Origin: Tridacna crocea
Taxonomy: Eukaryota; Mollusca; Bivalvia; Cardiida; Cardiidae
Length of the DNA stretch: 64,000 nt
NCBI GenBank assembly: GCA_943736015.1
Contig: OX031059.1
Coordinates: 49,115,159 to 49,179,158 of the forward strand
Direction of reading: 5' to 3'
The position numbers and the translations under genes were made by a program. Below, in pieces: positions 1 through 14,100 of the stretch (the stretch's first letter is position 1; the number at the start of each line of letters is the position of its first letter). The notes under the pieces are model-generated. The model saw only the letters and a program-made list of their open reading frames with translations, was not told the origin of the DNA and did no database searches.

Positions 1-141
1 ACCAGCATTTTTTTCCTTTTCCCACAATGTTTTCTACCCTTCACAAAACAAATTTTAAATTTTCAGTCACTTTTATTTTGTCGTCTGCAAATGCTTTCAA
101 TTTGGACCAGTGTTAAGTATCGTCGTTTCGTAATGGGTTAA
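1..141 (-). mobile_element. Group A TTAA MITE, cut by window edge
   Basis: Palindrome half, GTCGTCTGCAAATGCTTTC arm and a GTAATGGGTTAA end. The rest lies outside the window. Confidence 0.8.
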
Positions 142-349
142 AAAGCGGATGGTGTAAAGTAAAGATTAGAGTGAAAACAAATCTTAACCAACGTTACCCG
201 CTATATTCAACTCTTTCTGTCTCACTTTCGGAAGCTATGTTGTATACGAAAGACAACTCGCTTTTGCGTGTCTACAATTATTTAATAGTTATCTCCCATG
301 CTATATTCGAATTGGTAAGGAGTACGAAGTAGGAAATCTTTCTTTTTTT

Positions 350-579
350 CACCCTTTACCAAACAAAAGCTGGTTTTTAAGACCCTGAGAAAGAAGCCAA
401 AATTGAACACATTCTGGGAAAAGGAGAAAATGCTGGTTACCAGCATTTTCTCCTTTTCCCACAATGTTTTCTACCCTGCTAGATACAAATTTCAATTTTT
501 GAGTTACGCTTAATTTGTCGTCTGCAAGTGCTTTCAGTTTGGACCAGTCTAAAAATTTTGTCGAGTGGTAAAGGGTTAA
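350..579 (-). mobile_element. Group A TTAA MITE
   Basis: CCCTTTACC end, complete palindrome, GTCGTCTGCAAGTGC arm and GGTAAAGGGTTAA end. The left TTAA has decayed. Confidence 0.8.
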
Positions 580-852
580 ATCAAATACAGCTCAAATGCG
601 ACCACCCTAAGAATACTTGTCTCATGTAAATTTTTGTAAATCCTTGCTGAAAATGTATCGGGATTGCACGGAAACATAACAGTATCACTAACTCATCACC
701 ACCATAAAAACAACATCGACGGGTACGACACAGTATATGCAGTCTGATCTTTTATCTACAATTGGCCGATATGAAAATATTTTTTCTCCAAAAACTAACT
801 TTGAAATAGCATCATTTGAGTGTTAACTATCGACTTGAAAGTTTAATCTAAC

Positions 853-1074
853 TTTTGTACAATACAATTACGACTTTTAACTCCCTGGAGGAAGGAGCCT
901 TTTGAAAACACCGTTGGAAAAGGAGAAAATGCGGTAACCAGCATTTTCTCCTTTTCCCACAGTGTTTTCTACCCCATCAGAGTTAAATTTCATTATTTGA
1001 GTCACATTTAAATTGTCGTCTGCGAATTCTTTTAATTTGGACAAGGTCAAAATCTTGTCGTCTGGTAAAGAATT
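853..1074 (-). mobile_element. Group A TTAA MITE, degenerate ends
   Basis: Palindrome with a one-sided deletion (ATGCGGTAACC) and a GTCGTCTGCGAATTC arm; ends GGTAAAGAATT. Confidence 0.7.
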
Positions 1075-1364
1075 CTATCTTATTTAGCAGGATAAGAGTA
1101 AACTAAGATTTGTTACTGAGAAAAAAAAATTGATAAAGAATCAACAGAAAACATTGCCGATGACGCCAAAACTTGCCGCCATCAACTTAAGATTCAAAGC
1201 TTGAAGGAAACCATTGTTTGTTGTTGTTGTTTTTTTTTTCTTTCTGGATTCTGCGTAGGACTATCAATAGTTCTTGGAAAGAAAATTGCGGAATTTGGGA
1301 ACTCACTGTATTCACTGCACTACCATGGTTTGGTCCAATAACGTTGAAAGCATTGCAGCGCCCT

Positions 1365-1806
1365 TTAAGTCTTTACCAAATGACATAATTTTAGACTTGT
1401 CCAGATCGAAAGCATTTGCAGACGACAAATTAATGTGACTTAAAAATTAAAATTTGTTTTGGAAAAGGGAAGAAAATTTTGTGGGAAAAGGTTAGTTTAG
1501 TTTAAACATGTTTATTTTACATCGATTGAGAAAAAAAATCATACAACTTATACTAATCTCTCTCGATTCTGCTTCCTGGGAACTACACCAGTACTCGCGC
1601 CGAAAGTGTGGGCCAATGAAAAATCCCAAAGTTGACACCCGCTTCCGGGAATTGAACTCAGGACCCTTTGGTTATGAGGCCGACTCTCTACCTTACGACC
1701 ACGGACACCACCTAGGTTACCAGCATTTTCTCCTTTTCCCACAATGTTTTCAAAAGGCTTCTTTCTCAGGGTCGTTAAAAGTCGGAATTGTGTGCCAAAG
1801 AGTTAA
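1365..1806 (+). mobile_element. Group A TTAA MITE split by a SINE
   Basis: Left half 1365-1491 and right half 1715-1806, separated by a tRNA-like SINE. Left TTAAGTCTTTACC and right CCAAAGAGTTAA ends are intact. Confidence 0.8.
1492..1714 (-). mobile_element. tRNA-derived SINE nested in a MITE palindrome
   Basis: On the minus strand a tRNA-like head has GGTAGAGAGTCGG (A box) and GAGTTCAATTCCC (B box). GGTTA occurs at both junctions, as a short duplication would. Confidence 0.6.
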
Positions 1807-2330
1807 ATTTCATTTTAAATATTTTCATTGTTACTATTCACCCTGTATAAGGGCGTCTTTCGACTCGCACCAGTGATGCATAAATATTTTTACTACAAGT
1901 TGCAATTTGAAATTTGTTGGCTAAAAAAAACGGGTTATTTACTTCAATAGCTCCCCTTTTCTTCTTCCTATTGTCGAAAGGATTGTGGAGCATACAAAAA
2001 AAAAAATCAGTTGCCATATCTTCTTAAGAACACCTTCGTGTGGCACCATAGTGATTGATTCTTTTGTCACTTGCATACCAAGTGGAACAGTCCCGAATCG
2101 AAAAAAAACAGACATTTTTTATATATTTTTATTTTTTTATTTCTAATGTTGAACACAGAAAAGTGTCTGCTGACATATTTTACGTCACACCTCGCTGAAT
2201 TCTCGTTGCGGATGAGAGCAAACCATATCCGACTGACTGCTTGTAACACCATCTTTGTTGATTGCTGGTAAGCTTTCGTTTTATTATACAGTTTTGCTTT
2301 TTTACTTTACACACGTTTCTTGGACAATTC

Positions 2331-2610
2331 TTAACTCTTTACCAAAAGACATAATTTTAGGTTTGTCCAAATCGAAAGCATTTGCAGACGACAAAATGAA
2401 AGTGACTTAAGATTTGAAATTTGTTTTGTGAAGGGTAGAAAACATTGTGGGAAAAGGAGAAAATGCTGGTTACCAGCATTTTCTCCTTTTCCCACAATGT
2501 TTTCTTCCCTGAATAAAACAAATTTCAATTCTTAGCCACATTTATTTTGTCGTCTGCAAATGCTTTCAATTTGGTCCAGCCTAAAATTTTGCCGTATGGT
2601 AAGGAGTTAA
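2331..2610. mobile_element. Symmetric TTAA MITE with two left arms
   Basis: Both ends carry the CTTTACC plus CAAATCGAAAGCATTTGCAG type arm, in opposite orientations around one palindrome, so the whole 280 bp is an inverted repeat. Normal copies have two different arms. Confidence 0.8.
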
Positions 2611-2713
2611 CCCTTATTCTGCGAAATAAGTTAAATAAAAAGTTCAAGCCGAAAGTAAAAACTCAAATGATGCTATTTCAAAGTTATTCTGGGAGAAAAA
2701 TAGTTATTTTCTT

Positions 2714-2821
2714 ATCGGCCAGTGTAGATAAAAGATCAGCATGCAAGTTCGGTGCTGTCTGATCTTGATATACACTGTCAGCAAAAGGTCGGTGCTTCGC
2801 ACCTAGCAGCCTGAGGGTTAA
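2714..2821. repeat. GATCAGACTGCAC hairpin family, worn copy
   Basis: AGTGTAGATAAAAGATCAGC and TCTGATCTTGATATACACTG; body with AGCAGCCTGAGGGTTAA. A one-arm relative lies at 739-850. Confidence 0.55.
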
Positions 2822-2874
2822 ATACTAATGTATATTACAGCTGATAATACAATAAATTAGAAAATATATAAGAC

Positions 2875-2957
2875 ATATCGTCCGTTTACTTCAAAAATCT
2901 CATATCTACATATTGATTCCATTTGTCATTACGAAGTTTTTGAAGTAAACCGACGAC
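2875..2957. repeat. GTTTACTTC/GAAGTAAAC hairpin element, worn
   Basis: TATCGTCCGTTTACTTCAAA and TTTGAAGTAAACCGACG arms around a diverged centre, 20 bases upstream of the acceptor-like site before the ZP-A start. Confidence 0.6.
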
Positions 2958-2998
2958 TTGCTGTATTCCTTTTCAGACAGCCAACACGGATTGGGAAA

Positions 2999-3028
2999 AT
3001 GAAGGACATTCTAGGGTTGCTCATTCTG
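2999..3028 (+). CDS. ZP-A exon 1 (signal peptide, first part)
   Basis: ATG at 2999 opens MKDILGLLIL and stops at a GTGAGA donor, phase 0. An acceptor-like TTCCTTTTCAG ends at 2976, so an upstream non-coding exon is possible. The start is chosen because this exon and exon 2 together make a good signal peptide and mirror ZP-B exon 1. Confidence 0.8.
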
Positions 3029-5114
3029 GTGAGAAAAAGAAAATATTTCTATATATTAGTCTTTGTTATGACCAGTATTTCCTATTCTCTTTCCCCATTC
3101 CAAAGCTCGCATTTTTTTTTAGGGTAGCAACTGCCTATATCAACACAGCTGGTCCGTATTCACCAACCATTCTTAAGCCATATTCAGAATTTCGTGAGTG
3201 TGAAAGTAACAGAACTTCTGATTGGTTAAACCATACCAACCATTCTGAAGAACATTCTTAGCCTTAATCAGAATTTCGTCAGTAGGGAAGTAACAGAACT
3301 TCTGATTGGCTAAACCGTATATGTTTAGCCAATCAGAAGTCCTGTTTCTTTCACTGTCAAAAGACCTTGAAGAATAATGATAAAGAGCGTTCTTAATAAT
3401 GGTTGTTGACCCTGTGATTTCTTGATTTTCTTATAACCATTAGCCTGCTCTTCGAGAATCAAGGACCTTTTGCGGACAGTTTTAGATCAAGAGCAGACTC
3501 CACAGAACGTGCAGCCTGATCTTGGATCTACACTGTCCGATAATGAGATATCTTTCCCGAAAAATACGTACCTATAGACCCTATATATAATTGCCATTTT
3601 TTGGGATTTGTACTATTGGCTTGAAAGTTGCATTTTCACTTATTTAGAATGTTTCGAGTTAAATGGATTCTGGATATATAACAGCGGCAATGAGACCTAT
3701 CCCTATATTCAAAGATTTTTGATTACCAATTCTAAAGACACTGGCTGCTTTCCCTCATAAACAAAGTCGAAATAATATCATTGCTGACAGGGAAATCAAC
3801 CATGTTCTTATTACTTGTATTAATAATAATAAAAGAACTCTTGCCGAGCCAGCTGGGGCCGTATTCACCAGCCATTCTTAAGAATGTTCTTGGTCTCAGT
3901 CTCCAGAATTTTCTAGGTATCCATATAATAAACACGCTATAACTCGTTTTACTTCGAAAACCTCGTAGCTACAGTTTGTTACAAGGTGTAGTTACGAGTT
4001 TTTTAAAGTAAACTGACAAATATTTTATGTCCATGTGACCCTAGCATTTCAAAAGGCTTTACTATTGTTTTCTCTGAATAATATTATCCATCTTCTGCCT
4101 GTGTAATGCAGAAAAATGACCCTGCCCTACAAAATGACTCGGATCATTATTCTACTTAGAGAAATTACCCCAGAAGTCATTTCAGTACGTAGAGAAATGA
4201 CCCGGGTCATTATTCTTCGTTGGGAAATGACTTCAGAGGGGTCATTTTTCTTCGTAAAGAAATGACCCGGGTCATTCCTCTACGTAGAAAAATGACCCAT
4301 GGGTCATTTTGTAGGGTAGGGTCATTTCTCTGCATTACACCTGCATACCGATAACTGTTAAAGTCCATGCAGTATATTTTAATCGATTATCCCTGTCAAA
4401 ATTATTAAAGATACATGTTTGATACTTAAAAATGACTATATCGTCGGTTTACTTCCAAAACCTCGTAACTACAGCTTGTTACAAGCTGTAGTTATGAGGA
4501 TTTGGAAGTAAACCGACGATATGCTCTGTGAAAAGGGAGTTAAATGCATCTTCTAAAACTATCGACCCATGTCAGTCCGCATATACTTATAGGGGTCGAA
4601 ACATTTCGTCTTCATTCAACTTTCTGCGTGTCAAAGGATCAGTCTGCCTCAGTCTTTAGTTGGAGGTTAGACAAAATGGACTACACGTGTCGATAATCAC
4701 GTGATTCTGATTCTGGCTTGGTGCAACGCATTACAGAGATGCATTAAACCCTCTTTTTGGCGGAGCACGACCCAAATATATGAGAAAGACCGGTATAATG
4801 CAGAGAAATGACCCCCCCCCCTACAAAATGACCAAGGTCATTATTCTACGTAGAGAAATTACCTCAGAAGTAATTTCACTACGTAGAGGAATGACGCGGG
4901 TCATTCTTCTACGTAGAGAAATGACCCTATGGGATAATTTCTTTACGTAGAATAATGACCCGGGTTATTCCTTTACGTAGTGAAATGACCCAGGAGAGGG
5001 TCATTTCTCTGCATTACACGGGCAACCATGCAATTTCAGTTGCTTCTTTGTTCTCTTTCAGTTCGCGTTGCTATGCTTCAGTGTAGGTCAACGAAGCCCT
5101 ACTCACACAGGTAT

Positions 5115-5167
<53 letters not shown>

Positions 5168-8100
5168 AGTCAATAGAGGGATTTGCTTCTTTAGCAGCAG
5201 ATTATAGCTTACGTCAAAACATCTAAGTGAGACATGGAAAATTATGGAAAGCTATGGAAAGCCAGAGCTGTCTTAAATCGTTCTTTTACAGTTCATTGCA
5301 CCAAAATGTGTATATATTAGATGAAAACATGGCTTCATTACATCTATATTTTAAATGAAAACATATTTATATGGAACCAAACTGTGTTTGTATTAATGCA
5401 TTTGTCCATTATATTGAACCAAAGAAGCATGGTGTTGCTTGGATTCGTCATGCTTTTTTGGTTCAATACTAGTATATGGACGAATGCATCAACCCTTTCC
5501 CAAATGGCAAATTTTCAACAAACCAAATTACATGTAAAAGCATTTTGCAGATGACAAATTAACAGTTGCTAAAAAGATGATTTTTCTATATGATAGGGTA
5601 GAAAACATTGTGGGAAAAGGAGAAAATGCTGGTTACCAGCATTTTCTCCTTTTCCCACAATGTTTTCAAAAGGCTTCTATTCCTGATCCGTAAAAACCAG
5701 GGATTGTTTGGGAAAGGGTTAATACAAAGTCCGTTTGGTTCAATATATTAATGAACCCAAGCAATACCATGCTTCTTTGGTTCAATATATGGACAAATAC
5801 ATTAATACAAACACAGTTTGGTCCCACATAAACATGTTTTCATTTAATATATAGTTGTAATGAAGCTATATATTACAACAATACTGCAATGAACTGTAAA
5901 GAACGATATAAGACAGCCATGACTTTCCATAGACAGTCGACATTAGGTATGGTGTGATGGCGAATACGTACTTGTGAAAGTATTGCAGTTATTTTTTCTT
6001 AGTCATATTATTCTAAGAAATGTTTTTTTTTTCAAGGCACGAAAGCTGTCTAAAGGAATAATAAGGTCTAAAATGTTTTCTTTTTTATTTTATCTCTCCT
6101 GTTATCTAAATATTAACCTACCTGTTATCTATGGTCCTACATAACTGTCGGTTCCTTTCTTCCGACATTTGTTATGTGGGAAAAACACTCTAAGAACAAA
6201 CGCATAGATGCTCTGACTGCAGTGACATACTGTACCCAAAATGCTGATGAAAACGGAGTTAATGCTTTTACAAATGTGTATAAACGATGCGAAAGGAGAA
6301 GCTTTTTGAAAGAAATTATCGTAAAATGCTGTTAACCGTTTCTTTCTTGCTTTTACTAAAGTATTTTAGCAACCAAAGCACAAACTTGCCTTTTTTTTGA
6401 GTCGCATTTTTCTTGTCGCCTGTCTTGAATTCGGTCAAGTCTATAATTTTGTCGTTTGCTAAAGAGTTAAACACCAAGCACAAAGATGGTTTTGCCAAGG
6501 TGAGGTCTAGTTGATATTATAACGCCACTCTTGATAAGCTTTCTTGGATTCCAGTGGTTGGTTACTGCAGAAGATTGACTTTAACGAATCGGCTACAGTT
6601 CGACTTTCGTCTTCTTCTGAATGACGATCCGGTGGGAACCACTGACGCACTGGACTTCAATAACCAGATTGTGGCGAGCGGATGTACCATCAGCTTGGAC
6701 AGCACCGAGGGCTTGTATTACGTCACAAGTGTGATTAATCTTAGCAACAGGCAGCCCGTATCTAACGGTTGTGGCTTCTCGGTAAGTTCCGGTGCCGCTC
6801 ATGTATGGGAGAACTTACAAAGTTTTCGCAAGTAGTGTGGTTCAGGATCAGACTTCACGGCGACAGGGGTCTTGGTCCCACGTTATTCAATACTTTTTCG
6901 AACTCTAATCTGGGATTCTCAAATATTAGATTGCTTTTACTCAAACTTTATGACTTAAATGTCGTTTATCTAGTAGTTGTTGAGTTACCTATGAGTTAGA
7001 GATTATCATGAGTGACCATAGAACCACAATCCGAAGCGAAATATATTGTCAGAAAACTCGAACAAAATTAATGTCTGATTTTTTTTAACCCTTTAGCCCA
7101 TAAGGCATTTCTTTGGTATCTGTAATTGACCTTACATAACAGCAAGGATGAAGCTATTTCTTATGTGTATATGACACATTTTGATAGTATAGAAAACATT
7201 GTGGCAAAAGGTGAAATCGCTCGTCACGAGCAATTTCACCTTTTGCCACATTGTTTTCCGAAGGCTCCCACATGCAATGCATTGAAATGAGTATCTATGG
7301 AGTACAGGGTTAATATGTTTTTTTATTTTTTTCCTTTGTAACCGAGATGTAGCTGAGAACAACATTTGAAACACAGACGACCAGTACATAGCACGGTTTA
7401 CGCTGTGTTCAGAGGTGTCAACCATGAGTTTGAAAGGTTGTGAGTTTGGTGGCAGCATTTTTTCTTTGGCGTGTTGCATTTTTTTACACGATTCTAAGAA
7501 TAAACAGCTGTGCTGTTATGATAAACCTAAACAAATATCATATTTTGTGACAAAAAAGTTAGTCAAAAAGTAATGTTGAGCAGTTTTAACACATGGTGTT
7601 AAAATGTCCTTTTATCATATTAACAACTTTTTGCTTAAATTATCGAAGATGTGGATCGCCCTATATACATATTTTATATTTTTTTCATTTGATTTTAACA
7701 GGTCGATGCAACGAACTTGGTGAGTATAGTTTTCATTGACTGAGTAAACAAGAATAATCAATTTGATGACTTTTATTTCTTAAAGCACTTCTTTTTTATC
7801 TACTTAAAATTTGCTTACAACTAACTTCGCCGTGTTTTGTTTATCTTCCATTTTTATAGCCTTGCAAATTTATTTTAGTTTCATAATGACGACAATGGTT
7901 ACTTAGTTATTAATTCAACCGTCAGGAATGCTGTTAGTCGGTTGCTCAGGCCGTTTGAGTAATTTATTTTGTCAATAATGGATTTCAGTTATACTCCTGG
8001 AGGTTCAAATATTATGAGCTACCAAATTTCAAAAATGTCAGTGTTGGACTCAACCGGGTTTATACGGCAGTTTGTAATTTATCAGCTATTCAGGATGATC

Positions 8101-11100
8101 AGATCGAGGCTCCCATTACCGTGAGGTATGTAATTTTACATCGATCTTGCTTATTTGATAAACAAACTTTTATTTATTCCACTTACAAAATCTATCTAGA
8201 AAAACCTCAGTAACAGCAGACAGAAATAACTAAGCCATTACTGCATATGTACGTTTCATAAATAACTATTCAGAAATCGGTTAATCACTTTTTTTCCTGA
8301 CGTTCACTAGAATTTAAAGACATTATATGCCACTTTCGACAATTGACTGTTCACAGAGGTTAAAGTAACAATAGCGTCCAAATGTAAACAGTGGGAGCCG
8401 TTCAAAAGCAGTAAATTCATATTACACCATATAAAAGTATGTAAATTAATATGAGGTTGACACTCTTTAAATGTGCGATTGGTCAAAGTTCCATTCGCTG
8501 ACAGAAGAATTAAATTTAAATCTAGTACAAGTCCAACCAAGCCGACTAAATTTTTGTTTACATCGATGACCATGACGTAATGATCACGTGACAGCCTGAA
8601 ACTAAGGTAAACGAAAATACAAAATGGAGGACCGTGAAGGTTCAAATTCGACAGGGGAGCAAGTTTATTAACCGAATTCGCTGAAGTCTTGCAAAGGGCA
8701 ATACAGCAGAACAAACGGGCGTCTATTTTAGAAATTGCTTTCGACTAAAAACCCCATGCAAATAAAAAGAATGAGCGAAAAGCCGGAAAACAGATGCGGA
8801 TTTCAGTTCGCACGGAAACCTGTTCACGATCGGTAAGTCACCTCCATTTACTATTGTTATAGAACATGAAGAACTTTTCGATCCATGAATATGGGATGGT
8901 TTGATAAAAATGATCATTTTTATGCATAATTCAGCACTCGATTGACCCATTTACTGCGCAGGTATTGCAAAGATTAAATGTGCATAATTATGTCTGATCC
9001 TCGGATATTCCAGCCTCGTTGACGCAGTTTCGATTGATTCTAATGCATAGATAGTAACGTAATGCTTAAACCTGAGTTCAGAGGGTGCGGTTATACTCAA
9101 AACATGTTTATTGAGGTTTGAACTCTTTACCAGACGACAAAATTTGAGCTCTGTCCAAATTGAAAGCATTTGCAGACAACAATTTCAGTGTGGCTCAATT
9201 GATTAGGTAGAAAACATTGTGGGAGAATGAGAAAATGCTGGTTACCAACATTTTCACTTTTTCTGCAATGTTTTTAAAAGGCTTCTTTTCCAGGGGCGTC
9301 AAAAGTAGTGATTGAGTGGTAATGGGTTAATTATAGATCTAAATCTAGTCTAATGCCTAGTTCTAACGCCACTGAGAAATGGCTTTGGAAAATTTTGAGC
9401 AGGATTATATTCTTATGTACATTGCATACATTACTTCTTGCAAGCTATGGGATACATACCAATGCAAATTTTATAGATGAAAATTGAGGGAAAAGATTGA
9501 TTGATTGTATACTATTTAACACTTTTTCCAACATTATTTCAGTTATATTGTGACAGCCAGTGCACTTGTCTATGCTTTCCAGGAGTCTCTTTTACAAGTT
9601 GTCTGCACAATTTTCTTTCCAGGCCACTGGCTGTTATCCCATATAGCCATTGTCAAGACTATGGTCAGAGGTGGGAGAAGAATGAATCCTGTCACAAGGG
9701 ACTATCATCAATCCACCGAAAGAAATTTTCTGAGCTTGGGATTGAACCCACGACCCGCTCTTTCTCAAGTGCTGCATGCTACTGACTAAGCTACTGTGGG
9801 TCGGTTTGATGGAACAGAAACACTTCCAAGCTTTTAGCACTGTATATTACTAAGTCACTAGGCATACCCATGATAATGATAAGGGGAAAGATTAGAATCA
9901 GGTTGCTGGTTTGTCCATAATTACTCTCAGATTTGTTAAGGGCCCTTCTTGGACAATTTTCAACTATTGTCCTTGCAGAACTAATGTATGTATGTAATTT
10001 TCATAACGATTTGTACACATAACGTTAGGTGGGACTACTGAAGGACTCCTTAATACATGTGGTACATGAAGTATGGCCCTTATGATTTTATTTTTCATCT
10101 GAACCAGAGATACAGCCACTGTTTGATTGTGTTGGAGGTTGTAGACCTACATGTATCTAATTTTAATTAAATGTAAAGTCTATACTTCCTCTAATGTTGG
10201 TTGGTTGTATTGGAGTTTAACATAATTTAACAGCTAAGGTCATATCATGGCAGTCGGTGATGCACATGTGTTTCCTGGCTTTCTCATACCACTACTAACA
10301 CTACTTTCTTTCCAAAGCCACTGACTACTTTTCTCACATGCTTCAGCAGAGGTGAGAGGCGAAAGTACGCCAGAAAGAAAGTTTGCCTCAACGGGGTATC
10401 GAAGTCACAACCACCAGGTCACACCACCGAGCCACCCGGGCGGGCCTCTTCTAATGTGGAAAAACTCTTAAGAAACACCTCTAAAAACTGATGTGTAGTT
10501 CACTTTCATTTCACCAGTCATTTTCATGTAACCAAAGAGTTTAACCTTCATAAAATGTTTAACCCTTTACCATACAATCCCTACTTTTAACGACCCTGAG
10601 AAAGAAATATTTTCAAAACATTGCTGGAAAAGGAGAAAATGCTGGTAACCAGCATTTTCTCCTTTTCCTGCAATGTTTTCTAACCTGATGGAAGCAATTT
10701 TCAATTCTTGAGAAGCGTTTACTTTGTCGTCTGCAAGTGCTTTCAGTTTGAACCAGTCTAAAATTTTTGTCGTTTGGTAAAGGGTTAAACAATATTTGGA
10801 GCTCTCACTTGTTTTGTAATTGATATTTCAGAGTACAGAGGGAACTATTTTGCAATTCTCTGGCCAATGCGAATGGATCCTCCGACAGAGTGATACACAA
10901 ACAGAATCATACTATGAAGATGCAGATTAGCCTTGGTTTCTGACTCTTTCATCATTCCATTCCAGTAGACACAGAATTTGGCCATCTGCTTTCAGGTAAC
11001 TTAATTAGGTAAAACATAATGAATGAATAAATGAATGAATGAATGTTGTTTTATGGCGCATCGACAGCTTTGATTAGGTAAAACAGATTTTATTTCAAAA

Positions 11101-14100
11101 GCCATATTCTTATTTACATGACTGGTTAGTGAAAATTGAATGTATGTATTACCGTTTCAGTGGTTCACCTCTACCCAAACTCACAAGCCATCTACCCAGA
11201 GAACCATTGTAGATACAAGATTACTGGTATACTGTAAAAAGATTTTGCTATCTCATCTTGATCTTGAATGAACCCATCATTATAGACTGGGTTAAATATG
11301 GAGTGGAATTCTTAAAAATGTTCTGTAGGACAAAGTAGACAATTGAGATAGGTACTGCTGTTCTTGTGTGACTGAATTTGGTATTGTCACCTGGGTCTAT
11401 ACGGTCCTTCTATACCATGTGACATTAGTAATGTCCTGATTTTTATTCAGCTGAACAGCTATAAAGGGCTTCAGGATTACTTCATGACTCAGTGGTTAAT
11501 TTAATGCATAATACAAGTAATCCATGACTACAAATCAGTTCTCTCTGGGTTTTGTTTGGATGTCCATGTGCATGTTACTTCAGATATTGGTAAAAGTAAA
11601 AACTCCAGAAATTAAGAATATTATAGTTTATCAAATTGGTATGACTGATATTATGTTGAAAGTTACACAAATGCATCACTCATTCAGTCAAGCCTGGCTT
11701 CATTTACAAAAGTGTCGTCGATTTTAGTGAAAGATGATGCATTACATTGCTAATTAAAGGTAGCTCAGATTATGAAAATTGTCCTTGATAGGGTAGAAAA
11801 CATGGTGGGAAAAGGAGAAAATGCTGGTTACCAGCATTTTCTCCTTTTCCCACAATGTTTTCTAAAGGCTTCTGTCTCAGGGTTGTCAAAAGTAGGGAGT
11901 GTGTGGTAATGGGTTGAACAAAGCCAGACTTTAACCCTGTTCCAAACGACAAATTTTGGACTGTTCCAAACTGAAAGAGTTTGCAGACGACAATTTTAGA
12001 TTTTGAGAAAATGGCAGAAAGTTCTCAAAAAGGGTAGAAAACACTGTGGAAAAAGAGAAATTGCTCGTTACGAGCAATTTCTCCTTTTCCCACAGTTTTT
12101 TAAAGACTTTTACTGCAGACATGTAAAAAGCAGGGCTTGTTTGGGAAAAGGGTTAAATAATGTATGGAAAGTATTGTGAAGATGACAATATGTTGGTTTT
12201 ACGATCAATGCAAGCGCAATTTGATGGCAAAAAACCCCCGTTTTCTGAAATCAGGTAAAAGAAACCAAAGGACTGAGGGACATGGCAACTTTTGACCTAC
12301 TTTTAAACTACATTTTCTGCCATTAACTAACACTTACACAGGCTGCAAAATACCAGATTGTCACCTTCCATAATTTCCATACTTCTTTTATTATTCGAAT
12401 TTAGATGCATTTTAAGACCTACTTCGTGTACTTTTGCTGCCATTGGGGCACTATGACATACCCCAACTCCTTGCTAGTACAAACAACATGTGAAGTAAAT
12501 TAGTAAAGGGTTGGAGATGCACCAACAATCCAACAGTCCAATTATAATTATGCTGGATATTATGCTGGAGGTTATTCTGTCGTCAAATGGAATGAAGTGG
12601 AGTATAAAAACACCCATTTCAATAATTTCATTTTTTTTCTTCCCCAGATTTTCAGATTGAGATGAATTGAAAAAGAGATTATGATTTTTTTTTTATTTTT
12701 AGGGTATACAGCAGAACAATCAAATTTCCAAAGACCTATTCTGTGGTGTTGCTGAAGAATATGTAGCATAGGAATATTTGGCCTTCCGTATGCTTGTTAC
12801 AATATATAACTGGCCACTTTAGATGACAGTTCATACAAGGACAGATATGTTTCATGCAATAAGCAAGGCAATAAGGTGTAAATATTAGTTTATAATTTTA
12901 AATACATTATATAATCACAATAAGAATTCGTAGACAAAAAATAAAATACATTCATACATACAGCAATGTTAAAGGGTGTTGCCTGTTGTCAGCTCTTAAC
13001 CCAAACATCAAAGTTTTCCATGTTAAGAATTATTTAGTAATTCTAATATTGAAAATGATTTCAAGGCATTTTTGCAAATGGAACAATTGCTGGTAACCAA
13101 TATTTCTTTTCCCTTTTTCAAAACATTAACATCTCTTTCAGAAAAAAATCATATCATTTCTGCTATGTCTAATTTTTCATCTGCAAATGTTATCAATTCC
13201 GAACTTTTACAGCTTTTTGATAACATTGTGGAAAAAGGAGAAAATGCTGGTAACCAGCATTTTTACCTTTTCCCACATTTTCTACTCTATTAATGACAAA
13301 TTTCATCATTTGAACCATTTTTCAATTGTCGTCTGCAAATGCTTTCAATTTGGACAAGTCTATTATTTTGCTTATGTGGTAAAGAGTTAACAAACGTCAG
13401 AATGATAAAACTTTGCAGTCTAATAAATTTGTTTTGCGGTCAGGTGGTAGGGAACTTGGAAACATGCTCTGACCGTAGAACTAATAATGTTTCAAGTGGT
13501 ACAAAATGCTCCGACAAACAAAAATCAAATATTTACTGGAGAACAAAAATTAACTCTTTCCCAAACGACAGAGTCTGGACTCTTCCAAACCAAAAGAGTT
13601 TGCAGACGACAATTTTAGATTTGGAGAAAATGGCAGAAAATTCTCAAAAAGGGTAGAAAACACTGGGAAAAGGAGAAATTGCTTGTTACGGGTAATTTCT
13701 CCTTTCCGGAATTCCCAGTGTTTTCATAAGACTTTTAATGCAGACATGTAGAAATAAGGGCTTGTTTGGGAAAGGGTCAAGTCTTTTCTAAATTGAAATT
13801 TTTTGCTGATGAAAAAGTAACTGAGATAATAAAAGTCTCTTTAAAAGGGTAGAAAGGAATAAGACGAAAATGCTGGCTACCAACATTTTCTCCTTTTCCC
13901 ATAGGCTGCATTTGACCAACATTTTGTCAATGTTTGCATAGAGGGTCTTTCTCCAGGTTGTTAAAACTTATATTGCTTTCAAAAGGGTTAAAATGATGTT
14001 TCTTTTACATCTGTTTCGTTTACTAGTATCCTTTGCAAAGTCTTTAAAATTTTCAGGTTTTTCCACCCTGCCCCATGAACAAAATCCAAATTATGTTCAA

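Noticed and set aside
1508..1876. 122-codon open frame, plus strand
   Set aside because: Runs through the tRNA-derived SINE and the MITE palindrome; explained by repeats.
8307..8714. 135-codon open frame, minus strand
   Set aside because: No recognisable domain, no splice context, lies in ZP-A intron 5 on the opposite strand; low-complexity hydrophobic runs typical of translated AT-rich DNA.
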